Position numbers and translations under genes: made by a program. The notes beneath the pieces were generated by a model, which did not search any database, was not told where the DNA came from, and saw only the letters and a list, made by a program, of their open reading frames with translations. A stretch of 64,000 bases of DNA from Peptoniphilus_A olsenii (GTDB lineage: Bacteria > Bacillota > Clostridia > Tissierellales > Peptoniphilaceae): the NCBI RefSeq assembly GCF_040545475.1, contig NZ_JBEPMA010000001.1:248001-312000 (forward strand), in the 5' to 3' direction. Below are positions 26,013-33,208 of the stretch, piece after piece (positions within the stretch are counted from its first letter, which is position 1; the number at the start of each line of letters is the position of its first letter).

Positions 26013-26768
26013 TTACATCAGAACTTTCTCATGGTATATCTCGTTTAACTCATTTTCTGTTATTGTATCCGGTGATATATCCAAAACTACTTTCCCATGA
26101 TTTAACATAATAATTCTATCTGCATATTCCAATGCATGCCTCAAGTTATGAGTAATCATTAAAGTAGTAATCTTTTCTTCTTTAATTAGCTCATTCGTTT
26201 TATTCATAATTATAGAAGAAGTTTTTGGATCAAGTGCTGCTGTATGCTCATCTAGTAATAATAGTTGAGGTGTTCTAATTGTTGCCATCAATAAAGATAG
26301 ACATTGTCTCTGCCCTCCTGATAAAAATTTCACCTGAGTATTCAGTTTGTTTTCCAGTCCAAGGCCTATTACTTTCAATTTTTGTATTATTTTATCATTA
26401 TTTTTAATATCTATTAGTTTTTTTAAAGTGAATTTTTGCCCTTTTTTATATGCCATGGACATATTTTCTAGGATATTTAAGCTTGGTGCTACTCCCATTG
26501 ATGGATTTTGGTTCACCTTTCCAATAAGAAGAGCCCTCTGCTGTTCTGGCAATTTTGTGATATTTTTATTTCCAATTTCAATTGTTCCATAGTCGCAATC
26601 GAGTGAACCACTAATTAAATTAAATAATGTAGACTTTCCACAACCATTTGGTCCTAAAAATGCCACAGAAGTGTTTTCTTCTATTTCTAGTGAAAAATTA
26701 TCAAATATTTGGTTTTCTTCGGGCGTTCCTTTGTAAAAAGTTTTAGATAAATTATTTATTCTTAACAC
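26013..26768 (-). CDS. ABC transporter ATP-binding protein of aromatic amino acid-type uptake system
   Basis: The 251-residue ATPase has intact motifs: Walker A GPNGCGKSTLF, Q-loop VNQNPS, signature FLSGGQRQCLSLLMA, Walker B LLLLDEHTAALD and H-loop MITHNLRHA. It overlaps the permease gene by 17 bases. It belongs to the ABC group that works with PF04392-type lipoproteins (TrpXYZ-like). The operon lies behind T-box leaders, so it should power uptake of an amino acid; I infer tyrosine and phenylalanine from the leaders. Last gene of the operon. Confidence 0.9.
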   Translation of the reverse strand: MLRINNLSKTFYKGTPEENQIFDNFSLEIEENTSVAFLGPNGCGKSTLFNLISGSLDCDYGTIEIGNKNITKLPEQQRALLIGKVNQNPSMGVAPSLNILENMSMAYKKGQKFTLKKLIDIKNNDKIIQKLKVIGLGLENKLNTQVKFLSGGQRQCLSLLMATIRTPQLLLLDEHTAALDPKTSSIIMNKTNELIKEEKITTLMITHNLRHALEYADRIIMLNHGKVVLDISPDTITENELNEIYHEKVLM

Positions 26769-27642
26769 TTTGTTCCCTCTTTTTCTCTTTTAAAATATTC
26801 ATTCCTAAAGATGAAGCATTATTATACAAAATAAATATTACTACAATTATTGCCGTAATTGCTTTTAAGTCACTCGGTGCTAATCCTATGTGAATAGCAA
26901 CTCCGTAAATTATTCTATAAATGATTGCCCCAAAAATTGCTCTTGTCGTTCTTTTTATAAATCTCGAGTTTTTTAAAAATGCATCTCCAATTGTTATTGA
27001 AGCAAGTGCTGAGACAATTATCGTCTGCCCCATTGTAATATCTGCATATCCATTTGATTGTGCCATTAATGTTCCAGATAATGCAGCTAATGCATTTGAA
27101 ATCATGAGTCCTAGACATATATATTTATCTGGGTTTTTGCCAAGAGATTTTACTAGACTTTCATTATCTCCTGTTGCAAGCAACAAGTATCCCTTTTCCG
27201 TTTTTAAGAATGTGTCCATCAAAATTTTTATTACAAAAACAATTATCAAAAGAATTAGTATCTTTGGCATACTTTCAAAAATTTGAAAAACCGTTTTATA
27301 TTCAAAAAAAGTAATATTCGATGTACCTGTTATTCTTAAATTAACTGAATATAAAAAAGTCATGGTTAAAATTCCGGATAAAATTGATTGAATTTTAAAT
27401 TTTCTATATAAAACGTAGGTAATTAATCCACCAATTGCACCAGCTAAAAAAGCAAAAACCATGCCATTAATTGAGTTCATTCCCATAGACAAAGCTTTTG
27501 AAAATACAAAAGCTCCTAATGGGAATGTACCTTCAACTGACATATCTGGAAAATCTAAAATTTTAAATGTTATGAAAACCCCAATAGTCAAAACCGAAAA
27601 AATCAGTCCCATTACTATTGACTCTACTAATACTGAACTCAA
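26752..27642 (-). CDS. ABC transporter permease (TrpY-like, BPD_transp_2 type)
   Basis: The 296-residue membrane protein has about eight hydrophobic segments and resembles branched-chain/sugar type permeases (GLIFSVLTIGVFITFKILDFPDMSVEGTFPLGAF). The start is TTG at 27642 behind GGAGG at 7-base spacing; an ATG ten codons later is possible but lacks a site. It lies between the Tyr-type lipoprotein gene and the ATPase gene and is the only permease for both lipoproteins. Glycine- and alanine-rich ATGDNESLVKSLGKNPDKY is a conserved loop of the family. Confidence 0.88.
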   Translation of the reverse strand: MSSVLVESIVMGLIFSVLTIGVFITFKILDFPDMSVEGTFPLGAFVFSKALSMGMNSINGMVFAFLAGAIGGLITYVLYRKFKIQSILSGILTMTFLYSVNLRITGTSNITFFEYKTVFQIFESMPKILILLIIVFVIKILMDTFLKTEKGYLLLATGDNESLVKSLGKNPDKYICLGLMISNALAALSGTLMAQSNGYADITMGQTIIVSALASITIGDAFLKNSRFIKRTTRAIFGAIIYRIIYGVAIHIGLAPSDLKAITAIIVVIFILYNNASSLGMNILKEKKREQSVKNK

Positions 27643-27655
27643 TTTTTTACCTCCA

Positions 27656-28672
27656 TTATTCTGCTAAATCAGCATTATCCATCAATTTTTTATTATCAAG
27701 TAGATTAAGAGATTTAGCTGTATTCTTATTTACTATCTTTTTTACATCTGTTGAATATTCAACTGGGATTTCTTTAATTTTTTTCCCATTTAGAGCGTCA
27801 CTAGCCATTTGAGCTGCTTTTTTGCCTAAATTTTCATAATCAACACCAGTACTCATTAAAATTCCATTTTCAACCGGTCCTTGTTCAGAAGCAATTGAAG
27901 GGACTTTTGAATTTTTAAGTGTTTCTGCAATTATAGATGAAGAAGAAGAAACGGTGTTATCTTGAATTCCTATAAATAAATCAATTTTTGTCTCAATTGA
28001 TTTCATTGCTGTTGAGACATCATTGATATTATTAATACCAACTTCCATTACCTCAAGCCCTAATTCTTGAGATGCTTTTTTTAATTCTTCAAGTTGAAAC
28101 TTAGAATTTGCTTCATTGGTAGAAAACAAAACTCCTACATTTTTAGTTTCTGGAAAAACTTCAATCGCTTCTTCTAATTGTGCTTTAATTGAAAAATAAT
28201 CGCTTACCCCTGTCACATTAGCTTCAGGCTCTTCTATATTTTTAACTAAATCTGAACTTATAGGATCAGTAACAGCCGAAAATATTATGGGTATATCTTT
28301 AGTTCCATTTTTAGCTCCCTGAGCTGCAGGAGTCGCAACAGCGTATATTAAATCAACATCTTCATCTACAAAGTTTTGGATTATAGAAGGAACCACTGTT
28401 AGATCTCCGTTGGCATTTTTTGTAATAATTTCAGTATCAGGTTCAAGTTTTTTAATTTCTTTTTCAAAACTTGTTCTCGATCTTTCTAACGCAATGTGAT
28501 CTGCTAATTGAATTATACCTATTTTCTTTTTATCAGAATTCGTGTTACTTTCTTTTAATTCTTCCTCTTTTGTTTGCCTATTTTCTAAATTCTTATTATC
28601 TATTTTTCCATTACTGCAAGAAACAAATAACATACTTAAAACTAACAAAACTACAATTTTCTTAATTTTCAT
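27656..28672 (-). CDS. ABC substrate-binding lipoprotein (TrpX-like), Tyr T-box controlled
   Basis: From ATG 28670-28672 (GGAGG site) the protein has 338 residues. It has a signal peptide with lipobox LFVSC (Cys near residue 18) and a Ser/Asn/Lys/Glu linker. The mature domain has PF04392-type motifs (IGIIQLADHIALERSRTSF, IPIIFSAVTDPISSDLVKN, VTGVSDYFSIKAQL, GILMSTGVDYENLGKKAA). The first frame start 18 codons upstream lies inside the T-box terminator and is rejected. It binds an amino acid outside the membrane and delivers it to the permease encoded next. It is a paralogue of the lipoprotein encoded at 29061-30011. Confidence 0.9.
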   Translation of the reverse strand: MKIKKIVVLLVLSMLFVSCSNGKIDNKNLENRQTKEEELKESNTNSDKKKIGIIQLADHIALERSRTSFEKEIKKLEPDTEIITKNANGDLTVVPSIIQNFVDEDVDLIYAVATPAAQGAKNGTKDIPIIFSAVTDPISSDLVKNIEEPEANVTGVSDYFSIKAQLEEAIEVFPETKNVGVLFSTNEANSKFQLEELKKASQELGLEVMEVGINNINDVSTAMKSIETKIDLFIGIQDNTVSSSSSIIAETLKNSKVPSIASEQGPVENGILMSTGVDYENLGKKAAQMASDALNGKKIKEIPVEYSTDVKKIVNKNTAKSLNLLDNKKLMDNADLAE

Positions 28673-28689
28673 AAAAACCTCCATATAAT

Positions 28690-28947
28690 AAAAAAAGTCT
28701 TTCATCCACACTGGGACGAAAGACAAAACTCACGCGGTACCACCCGATTTAAATCTAAATAGATTATCTCAATTTAAGGTCTAACAACCTCTAGCCTAAG
28801 TTAACGGTGGCATCCGTACTTGCCTACTAATTTCAACAAATAAGCTTAAGAGTGTATATTAAATCTAAATGTATTGTCTCGCACCAAACGACAACTCTCT
28901 TAAATCATTTCAAATTCTTTTTTCTCTTTCACAGCTTCTATTAAATT
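28690..28947 (-). promoter_or_regulatory. T-box leader, specifier read as UAC (Tyr)
   Basis: The minus strand carries the T-box core GGGTGGTACCGCG (28733-28745) followed by a terminator hairpin (28697-28724, arms starting GTCTTTC and GAAAGAC) with a T-run at 28690-28696. Upstream lies a stem I with AGAGAG and GGTGCGAG loops. On the 3' side of the specifier loop TAC (28854-28856) is followed by A and then CTCTT, which pairs with AAGAG on the 5' side; this geometry matches known T-boxes. Uncharged tRNA-Tyr should stabilise the antiterminator and switch on the lipoprotein-permease-ATPase genes. The T-box call is firm; the specifier is an inference from alignment with the second leader. Confidence 0.88.
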
Positions 28948-28953
28948 GAAATC

Positions 28954-28982
28954 ATTATAACTAGAGTTTTTATAAATGTCAA
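28954..28982 (-). promoter_or_regulatory. Consensus sigma-A promoter of the Tyr T-box operon
   Basis: TTGACA at 28977-28982 and TATAAT at 28954-28959 on the minus strand, 17 bases apart, just upstream of stem I. Confidence 0.9.
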
Positions 28983-29060
28983 GTGTTTATACAAAAAATT
29001 CTTTATTAATTTAAATTGCTATGGTTTAAATCTTTGTTCCCTTTTAAATACTTTATTAAA

Positions 29061-30011
29061 TTATTTTATTTCTACGCCTAATTTTTTAGCAGTTTCTTGA
29101 TTTATTTTTTTCGATTTTTGTTTATTTTCTTCAACTGAAATTTTAGTAATATCTTCTCCTTTTAATAGTCGTACTGCCAACGATGCTGCTTGTTTACCAT
29201 GCTCATAATAATTTACGCCTTCACTCATTAAAAGGCCTTTTTCTACTTGTCCTTCTTCAGCTGAAAGGGATGGTATTTTATTTTTTATTAGTGTTTCTGA
29301 TATTACTGGTATAGAAGAAGCTACAGTATTATCTGTTATTGCATAATATGCGTCTATTTCATCTTTCATAGAAGAAATTGCCTGACCTATATCATTTATA
29401 TTATTTATTCCAACAACTTTTAAACTTAATCCTAGCTCTTTACATGACTCTTCTAATTCTTTAATTTGTACTTCTGAGTTAGATTCTGATGTCGAATAAA
29501 TTGTTCCTATAGTTTTTACATCAGGAAAATATTCTAAAAATGAAACTAATTGTTCCTTAGACGAAACTGCATCAGTTACTCCTGTGATATTTTTAATTTC
29601 ATCTTTTGATTTAACAATTCCTGATTTAATTGGATCAGTAACTGCAGCAAATACTATATTTTTATTTGGTAGTGCTTGCTTTACTCCCTGTGCCACTGGA
29701 GTTGAAATAGCATAAACTAAAAAATATTCTTCCCCTTCATATTTCTTTGGCATTGTAGTGGTCAAAGCAAGATCTCCTTGTAAATTAACTTTATCTATTT
29801 CAACATCTAAACCTTCTTCTCTTAAACCGTCTTCAAAACCTTTAAGTGCATTATCTAAAGATATATGTTCAACATATTGAATAGCTCCAATCTTAATTTT
29901 TTCTTTGTTTTTTGCATATTGTGTTTCCGCACTTTTATTATTACAACCTACCATCATAATCGCTAAAATCATTATAGCTATATTTTTTAATACATCTTTT
30001 AACATTTTCAT
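29061..30011 (-). CDS. ABC substrate-binding lipoprotein (TrpX-like), Phe T-box controlled
   Basis: From ATG 30009-30011 (GGAGG site) the protein has 316 residues with a signal peptide ending in lipobox MMVGC. The mature part parallels the other lipoprotein (IGAIQYVEHISLDNALKGF, NIVFAAVTDPIKSGIVKS, ITGVTDAVSSKEQL, LLMSEGVNYYEHGKQAA). Upstream extension reaches into the T-box terminator and is not translated. It has no permease or ATPase of its own next to it, so it presumably feeds the transporter encoded downstream at 26013-27642. The difference in specifier suggests a different preferred amino acid, phenylalanine by inference. Confidence 0.9.
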   Translation of the reverse strand: MKMLKDVLKNIAIMILAIMMVGCNNKSAETQYAKNKEKIKIGAIQYVEHISLDNALKGFEDGLREEGLDVEIDKVNLQGDLALTTTMPKKYEGEEYFLVYAISTPVAQGVKQALPNKNIVFAAVTDPIKSGIVKSKDEIKNITGVTDAVSSKEQLVSFLEYFPDVKTIGTIYSTSESNSEVQIKELEESCKELGLSLKVVGINNINDIGQAISSMKDEIDAYYAITDNTVASSIPVISETLIKNKIPSLSAEEGQVEKGLLMSEGVNYYEHGKQAASLAVRLLKGEDITKISVEENKQKSKKINQETAKKLGVEIK

Positions 30012-30046
30012 TTTTTCCTCCAATAAATAAAATAAATTTAAATAAT

Positions 30047-30308
30047 AAAAAAATCCTCCACCCATATAGGGCGAAGGATTCGCGGTACCACCTAATTTTA
30101 TAATCACATAGATTATCTCAATTGAAGATCTAACAATCTCTAGTCTCTGATAACGGTGACTGCCGTAAAGATCTACTATAATTAATAATTCAACCTTTAA
30201 GCTATGGAGTGAATAATAATATCTGTATCTCCACGGTTTCTCACCATCCCCGCTCTCTTTAAAAGACCAACGACATCTTTTTCTCCATCGACGCTTTTAT
30301 TATTTATT
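30047..30308 (-). promoter_or_regulatory. T-box leader, specifier read as UUC (Phe)
   Basis: The T-box core GGTGGTACCGCG is at 30081-30092 (minus strand), then a terminator hairpin at 30052-30080 (AATCCTTC and GGAGGATT arms) with a T-run. Stem I has the AGAGAG and GGTGAG loops. In the specifier position TTC (30211-30213) is followed by A and CTCCAT, which pairs with ATGGAG on the 5' side. This aligns base for base with TAC-A-CTCTT in the other leader. Uncharged tRNA-Phe would allow read-through into the lipoprotein gene. T-box identity is firm, specifier identity inferred. Confidence 0.88.
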
Positions 30309-30314
30309 GTTGTT

Positions 30315-30343
30315 ATTGTACTAGCACGAGAATAATTTGTCAA
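30315..30343 (-). promoter_or_regulatory. Sigma-A promoter of the Phe T-box unit
   Basis: TTGACA at 30338-30343 and TACAAT at 30315-30320 on the minus strand with 17-base spacing. Confidence 0.88.
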
Positions 30344-30456
30344 TAACTTTTTCAATATTTTTATACATTGATTTTATTTAAAACATTATTTCTTGTAAAA
30401 TATTTAGTTAATTCCAAATCATGAGTAAGTATAATTTTCAAATTAACTTAATTTAT

Positions 30457-31179
30457 TTAGTCTGATATTTTAAATTGCGGAGCCATACTTCTCTTATGAG
30501 CAGAATTTTTATGCATTTTATCAATTCTATTTTTTATATTTTCCTCTGGTTCTTTTTCACCTTTAATATATGAATCTAAAATATCATAAGTAAAACCCAT
30601 CTCATCTTCATCACTTTGACCCACCCAAAGTCCAGCAGAAGGCTTTTTGTTTATTACATCGCTAGGTACTCCCAATTCTTTTGCTATTTCATATATATCT
30701 GTCTTTAAAAAATTAACAATTGGCATTATATCAGCGCCCGAGTCGCCATACTTAGTTGAGTAACCTAAATACCATTCACTTGCATTTGACGGTCCTAATA
30801 CTAAATAGCCAAGGTCTTGTCCATAGTAATAAAGAGTTGTCATTCTAAGTCTCGGTTTAATATTCGCCTTAGCCATAATATTATTAGAACTAAATGATGA
30901 CTTAATTAACTGTCTGTAAGTTTCGGATAAGTCAATAACTTTAGTTTCGAGATTTAGTTCTTCTGCAACTTTTAATGCATCTTCTTTATCCTTTTCAATA
31001 CTCTCACATGGCATAATTAGGCCGAGTGAATTTTTTGGGAATACTTTTTTTGAAAGAGCTGCTACTACAGCAGAATCTATCCCACCTGAGAGTCCAAATA
31101 TAAAACCTTTAGCACATGTTTGTTCAGCTTTTTTTTGTAGCCAATTTATTAATTCTTGTGTAACTTTTTTATAATCCAT
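30457..31179 (-). CDS. nadE: NAD+ synthetase (ammonia-dependent type)
   Basis: The 240-residue enzyme makes NAD from nicotinic acid adenine dinucleotide. It has the PP-loop FGLSGGIDSAVVAAL and family motifs YLVLGPSNASEWYLGYSTKYGDSGADIMPI and PSAGLWVGQSDEDEMGFTY. No glutaminase domain is attached, so it uses free ammonia or a separate glutaminase. Length matches short NadE. It begins 2 bases after the YigZ gene stop. Confidence 0.95.
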   Translation of the reverse strand: MDYKKVTQELINWLQKKAEQTCAKGFIFGLSGGIDSAVVAALSKKVFPKNSLGLIMPCESIEKDKEDALKVAEELNLETKVIDLSETYRQLIKSSFSSNNIMAKANIKPRLRMTTLYYYGQDLGYLVLGPSNASEWYLGYSTKYGDSGADIMPIVNFLKTDIYEIAKELGVPSDVINKKPSAGLWVGQSDEDEMGFTYDILDSYIKGEKEPEENIKNRIDKMHKNSAHKRSMAPQFKISD

Positions 31180-31181
31180 AT

Positions 31182-31829
31182 TTACTCCTCATATATTATT
31201 TTGTTCTTTATAGTAGGCAATTCAATTTGCTCTATAACTTTAAATTCAATATTTCCACTTGTTAAATCAGTCAGTTCTCCTATTACAAAACTATCATCTT
31301 CTATGTCAATTACAATTTCTACTAAATCTGAGTATTTTTCTTTTAAAACTCTAACTTCATTATTAGTTAGAAAATTAATTATCTTTCCATGTGAAGTATA
31401 GTCATAGCTTATTGCAGTTCTATTAAATAATTTCCGAACAGTCCTTTTAGCCATATCTAAAGCAGTTGTGACGGCATTTGTATAAGCTCTAACTAGTCCT
31501 CCTGCCCCAAGTTTTGTTCCACCAAAATACCTTGTCACAATTACAAGAACATTTCTCAAATTCTCTTTTTTTAAGACTTCAAGCATTGGTATACCCGCAG
31601 TGCCACTAGGTTCTCCATCATCGGAATATCTCTGTATTAATGCATCTTCGCCAATTATATACGCATAACAATTATGTGTTGCGTCTTTATATTCGCTCGT
31701 AATATTTGATATTATTTGTAAAGCTTCATCTTCATTTTTTACAAAAAAAGTATGACCAATAAAAATAGATTTCTTTATTTCAATTGTAGATTCAGCTTCT
31801 TTTAGAACCGAATTATACATAAACAACAT
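31182..31829 (-). CDS. YigZ/IMPACT family protein
   Basis: The 215-residue protein contains the UPF0029 core YSDDGEPSGTAGIPMLEVL and VTRYFGGTKLGAGGLVRAY and a C-terminal DUF1949-type domain. The family is linked to translation under starvation (IMPACT/GCN2 inhibition in eukaryotes), but its bacterial role is not settled. It overlaps hflX by 17 bases. Two ATG codons 9 bases apart could start it; the first sits close to an AAAGG site. Confidence 0.9.
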   Translation of the reverse strand: MLFMYNSVLKEAESTIEIKKSIFIGHTFFVKNEDEALQIISNITSEYKDATHNCYAYIIGEDALIQRYSDDGEPSGTAGIPMLEVLKKENLRNVLVIVTRYFGGTKLGAGGLVRAYTNAVTTALDMAKRTVRKLFNRTAISYDYTSHGKIINFLTNNEVRVLKEKYSDLVEIVIDIEDDSFVIGELTDLTSGNIEFKVIEQIELPTIKNKIIYEE

Positions 31830-33102
31830 AATCCTTTAACATTTCAATCTCGTCTTCTTTTAGTGATAGATCAATGTATATCCCATCATCAAGATACATT
31901 GGTCTAACTTCAAATTCATCTACTAATTTAAAAAGCTGGTCGGTATCATCGTATGGAAATTTTAATTTTACATCTTTGTACTCATCAATTAAATTTTCTT
32001 CAATAACCTTTAAAATTTTATCCATATTTTTATCTTTTTTTGCTGAGATAAAAATTTTCTTGTCTGGAGCTATATATCTCGGCAAATTTACATTTTCAAT
32101 ATTAACTTTATCAGATTTATTAAATACTGTTATAATATTCTTATCTAAAACTCCAATATCCTTAAGAATTGACATAGTAGTCTTATATTGGATTTCAATA
32201 TCTTCACTAGAAGCATCAATAACATGCAAAATCAAGTCCGAATATTTAATTTCTTCAAGTGTCGATTTAAAGGCTTCAACTATTTTAGTTGGGAGTTTAG
32301 ATACAAAACCAACAGTGTCAGATATAATAAATTCTCTGCCAGAAATAAGTCTTGCTCTTCTTGAGCTAGGATCAAGAGTTTCAAAAAGCATATTTTTTAC
32401 AGAAACTTCCCTAGAATCCTCAAGCTTTAATCTATTTAAAATTGTAGATTTTCCCGCATTAGTATACCCCACTAAGGATACTACTGCCATTTTACTATTA
32501 ATTCTTTTATTTCTAGTAGTATCTCGAGTCTTTTTTGCTTTCTCAAGCTTATCCTTTATTTTATCTATCTCTCTTTGAAGTCTTCTTCTATCTGTTTCAA
32601 TTATTTGTTCCCCAGGACCTCTTGTCCCTATACCTCCACCTGTTCTCGACCATCCATCTATGCCTAAAAGTCTAGGCATTTGATACTCTAGCCTTGCAAG
32701 TTCAACTTGTAATTTAGCTTCATATGTTGTTGCTCTTAACCCAAAAATATCTAAAATTAGATTTGTTCTATCTACAACTTTCTTTTTTATTTTTTTCTCT
32801 AGATTTCTCACTTGGATTCCTGAAAGTTCATCGTTAAATACAATAGCATCTACTTCTAGTTTTTCTGCCATGTCTTTTATTTCAAAAACTTTACCAGAAC
32901 CTATTAAATACTTAGGATTAAATTTTTCTATATTTTGAGTAACTTCCCCAACAACTTCAGCACCATCAGCTTTAACTAGCTCACTTAGTTCTTCCATTGA
33001 AGTTTTTAGAGAATGAGGAAAAGCTCCCAAATTTGTTCCAACAGTTATTACCTTTTCAATTTTCTTTTGTGAATTTAAATTTTCTAAAAAAACATTATCC
33101 AT
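31813..33102 (-). CDS. hflX: GTPase HflX
   Basis: The 429-residue ribosome-associated GTPase splits stalled or stressed ribosomes. The N-terminal HflX domain contains PKYLIGSGKVFEI and RTNLILDIFGLRATTYEAKLQVELARLEYQMPRL, followed by the glycine-rich GGIGTRGPGEQ. The G domain has GYTNAGKSTILNRL, ISDTVGFVSKLP and NKSD. The ATG lies only 6 bases after a TATAAT box and has no ribosome site, so the message may be leaderless. Confidence 0.94.
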   Translation of the reverse strand: MDNVFLENLNSQKKIEKVITVGTNLGAFPHSLKTSMEELSELVKADGAEVVGEVTQNIEKFNPKYLIGSGKVFEIKDMAEKLEVDAIVFNDELSGIQVRNLEKKIKKKVVDRTNLILDIFGLRATTYEAKLQVELARLEYQMPRLLGIDGWSRTGGGIGTRGPGEQIIETDRRRLQREIDKIKDKLEKAKKTRDTTRNKRINSKMAVVSLVGYTNAGKSTILNRLKLEDSREVSVKNMLFETLDPSSRRARLISGREFIISDTVGFVSKLPTKIVEAFKSTLEEIKYSDLILHVIDASSEDIEIQYKTTMSILKDIGVLDKNIITVFNKSDKVNIENVNLPRYIAPDKKIFISAKKDKNMDKILKVIEENLIDEYKDVKLKFPYDDTDQLFKLVDEFEVRPMYLDDGIYIDLSLKEDEIEMLKDYVVYV

Positions 33103-33208
33103 ACTCTAATTATACCAATAAAATCGGAAATTAAAAACTTTATGCCTTTTATCCTTTAAAATAGTATTTAAATATATAAAATGGTATAATTAAAAATAGG
33201 AGGACTGT

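Larger units (their letters stand above)
28673..29060. other. Intergenic region between the two lipoprotein genes
   Basis: The region contains the Tyr T-box leader (28690-28947) and its promoter (28954-28982). The remaining 80 bases up to the upstream lipoprotein stop hold no clear terminator, so transcription from the Phe T-box may continue into the second unit. Confidence 0.75.
30012..30456. other. Intergenic region between Phe lipoprotein gene and nadE
   Basis: The region contains the Phe T-box leader (30047-30308) and promoter (30315-30343). The remaining 113 bases up to the nadE stop are AT-rich; I see no gene or clear nadE terminator there. Confidence 0.75.

Noticed and set aside
28673..28726. 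Upstream extension of the Tyr-unit lipoprotein
   Set aside because: It lies within the T-box terminator; the lipobox signal peptide starts at 28672.
28854..28856. Trp specifier expected from TrpXYZ homology
   Set aside because: No UGG is found in the specifier position of either leader; UAC and UUC fit the pairing geometry.
31874..32578. Plus-strand frame of 234 codons
   Set aside because: Antisense to hflX, whose GTPase motifs are intact.
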